Positions 57,501 to 64,000 of a DNA stretch of 64,000 bases are shown here, one piece after another. Each line of letters opens with the position of its first letter. Position 1 is the stretch's first letter. The notes under the pieces were generated by a model. It was given only the letters and a program-made list of their open reading frames with translations, was not told the origin of the DNA and did no database searches. The translations under genes were made by a program, and so were the position numbers. Location: contig CM040101.1 in assembly GCA_022496805.1 (NCBI GenBank), forward strand, positions 1,304,501 to 1,368,500, read 5' to 3'. This DNA is from Pohlia nutans (taxonomy: Eukaryota > Streptophyta > Bryopsida > Bryales > Mniaceae).

Positions 57501-58078
57501 GAACGAACGGGACTACAAGGCATGTAGAGTTGCACGTCATATATGATCATTTTGTAGTGTTAGAAAATACAAATTTACTATTGTTTGTGTAATCATCAGT
57601 AATGGGCTTGGTAACATGAAACGAGAGCCTTGTTATGAGAAATAACATGTTGAGGTAGTGAGGGATGTTATTTTCCTAATGAGCATGTACCTTTATGGTA
57701 TTGAACCTCAATAGTTAGATCTTGTTCATTTATGCTCAATCAAAGGTCTCAAATAAAGTAGACTATAACATGAAAGGACAAGATTATGAAATATATTAAC
57801 CATGCTCAAAAAATACTGTTATAGTCCTTTGTAGTTATTTCAAACTCCATTAATCCTTAAACATCTCACAAGTCTACTTGGGACGCATCAATTTTTGCAT
57901 ACAAGCATGTGATAATTGTTGCATTTCATTGTATCAACGTACTTAAGAGCATCTCTAGATAGCTCTTTAGCTCTATAAAAATGGATGTGCATGGGTTGGT
58001 CAACAATTTACTTGGAGGGAGAAATTGAATACAACAACCTAATTCAAGAACCCTCAAAACAACTCAATACTTCTCTTC
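57501..58078. other. Intergenic, no gene seen
   Basis: AT-rich sequence between TTAA-family elements with nothing supported. Confidence 0.4.
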
Positions 58079-58640
58079 TTAACCCTAACTGCCCAACCGT
58101 CCATTTTTGGGATGATGTACAAATTTCATCCATGTTTTCTCATTTGTCATGCACATTTGCAGGGAAAAAAAATACTACAAAATTCTATAGCAAGATAGCT
58201 TCACGCATCTGTGATCCAAATAGAAATGGGATGATTAGTGAAATTTTTATGCCTCAATTCATGTTGCGGTGATTCATCAAAAAAATTGAAGATTTTAGTC
58301 TAAATGTGCTCTTGAAAAAAGAAACTCATAAAAGTAAGCAACCAAAAAAACTCCAAAAATCACTACACTTAGAGTATTACATTTCAACCTATCACAAAAA
58401 AAAAATCAATATCTTATTTGTAATTGAATAACAAAATATTTTTGAATTTCAAGTTTCAAATTTTATACAAAAATATTGGAGATAGCAATCGCAATCTAAC
58501 TATATGAATAGAATCTAAAATCTATAATGTACAACTTTCATTCATACATCAAGCTCAGAATATCATTCTTAGTTGCATTTTACACTGCATTTTTGCAAAA
58601 CTGCCGAATTCGAAGAGGGGTGAGGACGCTTAGGGATTAA
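58079..58640 (-). mobile_element. MITE-2, complete
   Basis: TTAACCCTAACTGCCCAACCG at the left, GAGGACGCTTAGGGATTAA at the right. The body is the inverse of the copy at 60713-61288 (TTGCGGTGATTCATCAAAAA, AAGCAACCAAAAAAACTCC, TCATACATCAAGCTCAGAAT). Confidence 0.8.
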
Positions 58641-60129
58641 TTGCACATTATGATTGCACAATCCATGTGTAGTGACTTGTGAGTGGCTTCCTTACTATTT
58701 TCACAACTTGATTGAGCGATGTTAGTGGGGAACTACATGGTGACAGAGGTCTCAATTTGTGGATGACCTTTAGATTGCAATTCAAAGTCATTGGTGGAGA
58801 TGCTCAAAGTACATCACTATAAAACGTACTTGAATCGGGACTTGAATACATCAACGTATTTCAATTACATATGAGACGGATTATATGTGCAAATATGCGG
58901 TGATATGCATATGGAGCCCAAGGGACATTTATGAGTTAATCCTCACACATGGTTGAGCAGTGGAGCCTTAAATTCAGTGTGTGCCTGGCCATGAACTTGT
59001 TGGGTGGCAACTGTACTCCACTATTGCTGATCAGGTTACAGGTGTACTCCTCAAACATTAACCGCTAATGCATGCAACAACCTCAATGTGCTTTACTGTT
59101 TCTCACGACCACATTTGTACAAGAAATTCTTTCACGATCTTCCGCACAAGGAAATTTTTTGAAAATTTTGCAGCAATAAGTAGTTCTTACAAGGCTGACA
59201 AATTTTTTGGCCCCATAGGACATGTTATGCTACAATAAACGCCATATGTATGTGAATGCTCTTCCCTGTATGTGCACCATATGAACACGGGCAACCTCCT
59301 TTAGGGGTATCAGACTACGAGCTTGTGAGACTATGGGACGTAGTTCGTCCACACTCACAATTATGAGACTCTCACCAAAATAGTCGTCTTCTAACCTGCG
59401 TAAAGGTCGGGTCCATGGCTTTTTTTTCTGGCTTCTTAGAGCCAGACTCCGATGTCGTGGCACAGTCACAGTGGTCTAAATCTAGAGGGACCATCTTCCA
59501 TTGCATGCATGGAGCACTGCTACAGTGCAAAAAAAAGAGCCTTGGTCGGATCATATACTCGCACATTGTCACCCCCTATTGTTGTCTAGCTCAAGCTCTA
59601 GAAACATTTGCAAAAATTATGAACGAGGAGAACAAGCCTCTAGTTAAAGATTGACTAATCAAAATTGACACATGACCACTTGAATTTCAATACCTCTGGA
59701 AATTATTATTTTTTGACAAATTATGATGAAAAGTAACACGTGTCATGTCTTGATTGATTGGAACCCCTAGAAACTGACGCATCTAGAGCCTATCATCAAA
59801 TAATTTCAAAATAGAGGTGATTATTGTTGGTTCTTCCCAAATCTTCCCTCAACCCTGGACATAAATGAAACAATTAGGAGCTAATCTATTCAAACCAGGG
59901 TTTCTTTTTTGGACAATACAACCAACATTATAACCACTTTGTGGCACTCCCTCCAACATATTAGAATATGAATGTTCATCCCGTAGGTTGTATCGCCCAA
60001 AAAAAAGCCTCAAACATCCATAATGACATCATTGATGAGATTATCTTTCCGGCACGAGTACTTTTTTGTGCAAGTGCTTGTAAATGGCTTTACCATTGAG
60101 AGTATGGGGGACAAAATTGGGGGACAAAT
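58641..60129. other. Intergenic, no supported gene
   Basis: A segment at 59230-59655 is somewhat GC-richer and open for about 79 residues on both strands (59415-59654 forward, 59230-59469 reverse). I recognise neither product and find no splice partners. Confidence 0.45.
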
Positions 60130-60716
60130 TTAACCCCTAAATGTCCAACCATTTATTTTTTGGATGATAAACAGAAGCAACCTTCATTTTCTCATCCGTC
60201 ATGCACTTTTATGCACTGTGAAATTTTTACTACAGATTTTATGGGAAGTTATCTCCATGCATGTGTGAACCAATTAGAAAGGAGATGATTTGTGAAATAT
60301 TTATGCCTCATTTCATGTTGCAGTGATTCACCAAAAATTTCTAAAATCGTACTTCAAAAGTATTTGAAAGTGCTCTTGAAAAAGTCAACTCATAAATATA
60401 AGCAACCAAAAAATCTCCAAAAATCACTACACTTAGAGTATTACATTCCAACCAATCACAAAAGAATCATCCACAGATTGTCGATATCTTATTTGTAATA
60501 GAACTACAAAAGAATTTCAAATTTTGAGTTTCAAATTTTATACAAAATATTGGTGACAGCAATTGCAGATCTAACCACGTAGATAGAATCTAAAATTGAT
60601 AATGTGCAACTTTTGTTCATACATCAAATTCAAAATATCCCTCTTAGTTACATTTTATAATGCATCTTATGCAAAACTACCCAATTTGGAGAGGGTTGTA
60701 GGCATTTAGGGGTTAA
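60130..60716 (-). mobile_element. MITE-2, complete, first of a joined trio
   Basis: TTAACCCCTAAATGTCCAACC at the left and GTAGGCATTTAGGGGTTAA at the right. 587 bp including both TTAA. Orientation is inverse to the next element. Confidence 0.85.
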
Positions 60717-61288
60717 CCCCTAAACGTTCTCACCTTTTTCAGATTTGGCAGTTTTTCAAAGATGCATTCTAAAATGCAACTAAGAGGGATATTTTCAAGT
60801 TGATGAATGAATAAAAGTTGTACCATATGAATTTTAGATTCTATCCATACGGTTAGATTTGTGATTGCTATCACCAATATTTGTGTATAAATTTTCAAAC
60901 TTAAAATTTAGAGCTCTTTTGTAATATGATTACGAATAAGATATTGACAATCTAATAATGAAATTTTTTGGGATGAGTTGAAATGTAATACTCTAAGTGT
61001 AGTGTTTTTTGGAGATTTTTTGGTTGCTTAATTTTAGTAGTTGACTTTTTCAAGAGCACTTTTAGACTAAAATCTTCGATATTTTGGGTGGAACACTACA
61101 ACATGAAACGAGGCATAATAATTTCACAAATCATCCCCTTTCTAATCGGATCACACATGCATGAAGCTAACTTCCCATAAAAGTTTCAGTAAAAAATCCA
61201 CACTGCAAAAAGTGCATGATGGATGAGAAATCGGAGTTCAAATCCGTACATCATGCAAAATATGCATGGTTGGGCGGTTAGGGGTTAA
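60713..61288 (+). mobile_element. MITE-2, complete, second of a joined trio
   Basis: TTAACCCCTAAACGTTCTCAC at the left (sharing TTAA 60713-60716 with the previous copy) and TTGGGCGGTTAGGGGTTAA at the right. It is the best-preserved copy and a useful family reference. Confidence 0.88.
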
Positions 61289-61452
61289 CCCCTAAAGGAC
61301 CAAGAAGCCCAATTTGGGTTTTTATAGCAATTTTTAATAGGTCCTATATACACTACTTTCTATTCAAATTTATTTGTATCTTAGTTGCATTTTATAAAAC
61401 ATCTTTGAAATTCTCCAGATCTGAAAAGGGGTGAGGACCATTTAGGGTTTAA
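61285..61452 (+). mobile_element. Chimeric TTAA element (MITE-1 left, MITE-2 right)
   Basis: It starts TTAACCCCTAAAGGACCAAG and AAGCCCAATTTGGG as MITE-1 (up to about 61378), then switches to TTAGTTGCATTTTATAAAAC ... GGGGTGAGGACCATTTAGGG and TTTAA as MITE-2. It shares TTAA 61285-61288 with the previous copy. Confidence 0.75.
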
Positions 61453-61751
61453 GGTAGAGGGCTCATAAACCGATCAAATTTTAGGTTGAACAAGTTCCTT
61501 ATGGAGTGTTCAAAAGAATTTTTTTGGGAGAATGTGCAAACTTTGTTGGAGAGCATTGATGATGGAATCAAAATTTTCCAATTTTTCTTTATTTAGTTAT
61601 GAATTTTGGAAGGTGATGTCATAGGTGTTCCTTAAACCGATCAAGTTGTGGTGTACATTTGAGGGTGGGCTTGAAGGCTAGAATCTTCTTTCTGAGAAGA
61701 TTGGCCTAGTGCACGGTTTCTGGTCCTGCACGGATTATGAGCCCTCTACCT
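61452..61751. mobile_element. TA-flanked MITE with AGGTAG ends, copy 4
   Basis: AGGTAGAGGGCTCATAAACCG at the left mirrors CGGATTATGAGCCCTCTACCT at the right. TA flanks are 61450-61451 and 61752-61753. The left flank is the terminal TTTAA of the chimeric element, so this insertion came later. Confidence 0.85.
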
Positions 61752-61753
61752 TA

Positions 61754-64000
61754 GACTGTGAAACCTATGCTTGCAAAAAAGCAGTCATACAGTACTGCAA
61801 GCCAGTTCCGCAGTCAAAGACAAGGTCAGCTTGTTCCAGCAATCATTCACGCTCTTCAATCCAGTGGAGTACCATTTGAATCATGATGCAAACCTACTTG
61901 TCATTATATTGCGCAATTACTAGCATCCTGCAATTCCCATCAACTACACTACGGCAGTGGAGGTGGCAGACAAGTATCATGTATGTATGTATCTACAGTA
62001 TAGTACAAGTGTACAACAGTATAAAGATCATCCATGAATGTCTGTGACTAAAATTACATGGCAAAATGAAGATATGAGACCAGACTTTATTTTTTTGAGT
62101 CAATACTTTTACATACCGTAGTCCATCAGGATAGGCAAAAATAATAATTATCAGAAGCGAAGCCTAAATCTTTAGGAAATTCTTTTTCAAAAAAATCTAT
62201 GTTGTATGGTGATAAAGGGAATCTTGACGAATATTCATATAATTTGACAACTGCTGAAAAGGATTTTCCAAATAAATTTATTATTATTAAGCATGAGATG
62301 TTGACCCTGACGATCAGGTATGGTAATACAAGTTGTGATGTTGAGTGAAATGATGAAACTTCTTACATTCATAATTTGGATGAAATTTGGATGAAATGTG
62401 ATTTGTTCATGTAGAAAACATGTACATTCATTCAAAATGTAGCTATATTACCCTTACATCACACTCGTTTCCAAAATTTTGGCATTCTTTTCTTATTACA
62501 TTTCAACAGTTCATTTTTGAACAATATGTTTTGTGTACCAATTTAGCAATAATGAATAGTCCAAATAAATCATTCTATAAGAGTAGTGTAGATTGTGGAT
62601 AAAAATAGACTATGGGACAAGGGTCTCATTTTATAGCCTAGACTGGTGGATTAGTTTGGTTTTGGATGTCTTGTGTCTATCTATGTTTTTATTTATTTCA
62701 ATATGTGGTCTCCATACTAAGGAGTTATACCGATTTCTCTTTAACATTGGACTTGTCTCTCTTGTTTCAAATAAATAAATAAATAAAATGAAGTGAGATA
62801 AGTTTTATACCAATGAAATGAGATAAGTTTTAAACCAATGATGACCACTATATATTTTTAGAATGTGGGTTAATATTGGATTTTAGATTCTACCTTTATC
62901 CAACCATTACATGTATGTATCTCAAATACATTTAGCTTTTAGATGCTTAAGCATCTATGATGTAGAAGATGAATGTTTTGAAATTTCCATTTCATTCAGT
63001 CGATCTTCAATAATTAAGAAGATTGTGTAATTAATAGATGGAAAATGAAAGACTGTTCTAAAGGCATAAATATTTTGAAGGAGTTTCTATTGTTCATTAC
63101 AGTTTTTTTAAAGTTGATCTTACTATTATTTGTTTGAGCACTTAGGAATTAAGAATACCATGACCAATACCTATAGATCATTGGTTTCCATCTATGTTTT
63201 TGTTTTGCCATCAATTACCTCATCGTTTTTTGTCATTGAAAGCATGTGTCAAATTAACACTTAAACATCCCATAGGCTCCATATATTGTCACCATATATT
63301 TGTTTGTGAATAGCCTGACCAACAGTTTGCAATTGCCATGTGGATAGGCTTGCCCCCTGGCCCTGTTGATAAGCTCGGAGCCCTATGGTCTATGGTAACG
63401 TCATACGATGAGGCTCCATTACTTCGTCTAATTGCGGCCACGATAGAAGCTTCTCCACGATTTGTCTCTCTCCAACAACATCAAACAAAACCAAACGTGG
63501 CAGTTTTGTGTTAAAAAAAAGGACGACAAAATGAGGATGCATTCCCCGATGAAACCCAGTGCCAATTGGAGTTGTGATGGGACGAAGTTTTCTATGCAAA
63601 GAACACGCAAATGGCAAAATACCATGTCGTGCCCATCTTGCAAGTATGTTGGAATTGCTTTATATGCATTCTCAGTGGAGTCATGCAAACCATTTGTCAC
63701 CCAATAACATAGATGAAAAACTTCCTAAAATAGCGTGGAGAGCAAGTAAACACTTCAAATTTGGAGAGTATGCGGAGCCCTCCAAACCACCCCTCTAAGA
63801 CTAGATTTAGGTAGATTCTTGTACTTTATTGCACGTGTAATGGAACCTAATCCTATGAGTGCAATTAGTGAATGGAACCTAATTTGAAATAACGTGTGAT
63901 GGAAAACTAATTCTAAGTAAGCGATGGTTGTGACAAATTCGTTCATTAACTACATATTGTGCACAAAAATATTGTGTGGTTGGGTTAGTTGAAATTAAAA
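61754..64000. other. Right-edge intergenic sequence, no supported gene
   Basis: AT-rich with short chance frames. A GC-richer stretch at 63330-63800 keeps frames of about 80 residues open on both strands, but no family is recognised and no complete transposon end is visible. Confidence 0.45.

Noticed and set aside
59230..59655. Overlapping frames on both strands
   Set aside because: About 79 residues each, no recognised domain, and no start, splice or repeat context to choose between them.
63390..63946. Several frames of 63-90 residues at the right edge
   Set aside because: No recognisable protein, mutually overlapping on both strands, and cut off from context by the window end.

Overview
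This window is AT-rich, intron-rich nuclear DNA of a land plant. The evidence is plant-type gene families (a SUT/SUC sucrose transporter, a thylakoid MFP1-like coiled-coil protein, an organellar RAD52/ODB-type protein), GT-AG introns of a few hundred bases, teloboxes in promoters, and plant MITE families (Stowaway, CACTA, PIF/Harbinger). A seemingly recent piggyBac element and the divergence of the proteins make me favour a non-seed plant (bryophyte, lycophyte or fern), but the sequence alone cannot fix the clade. No prokaryotic, organellar or viral segment was seen.

Genes from left to right: a possible terminal exon (424-654, +); a small secreted 8-cysteine protein (1257-1745, +) whose stop codon ends its exon; a complete 5-exon sucrose transporter (5' UTR exon near 5590, CDS 6728-8997, +); a tandem C/D snoRNA cluster with telobox and TATA (12695-13480, +); a 2-exon RAD52/ODB-like gene (20997-20175, -); an 8-exon CTU2 tRNA thiolation gene (24688-28843, +); a piggyBac element (30258-36903); a 3-exon nuclear Lys/Arg/Ser-rich protein gene (42711-39834, -) that shares a divergent promoter with a 10-exon MFP1-like gene (43366-50473, +); and a GC-rich 2-exon DUF6817-like gene (53655-55683, +). 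The genes are unrelated housekeeping or organelle genes and form no pathway together.

The most striking content is mobile. The piggyBac element is flanked by TTAA on both sides, starts with CCCCTAAAGGAC, and has two inverted arms of exactly 1600 bp each that are almost identical. It encodes a piggyBac transposase with all catalytic Asp residues and a C-terminal Cys-rich finger, broken by a local frameshift. Around it are more than twenty copies or fragments of two small non-coding families (called here MITE-1 and MITE-2). They also end in TTAA + CCCCTAAA(G/C)G and so look like non-autonomous partners. Many sit in introns of the genes listed, several within 10 nt of a splice site. Some are joined end to end through one shared TTAA (60130-61452), and one set forms a tandem array filling most of an intron (41515-42480).

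Other repeats: four TA-flanked elements with AGGTAG ends, two PIF/Harbinger MITEs with exact 3-bp duplications, a CACTA MITE with an ATA duplication, a Stowaway MITE, pogo-like ends, possible SINE-like fragments, a small element with a 10-bp duplication, and several minisatellites. The segments 8998-12690, 13700-20174, 36904-39833 and 55700-64000 hold repeats and no gene I can support.
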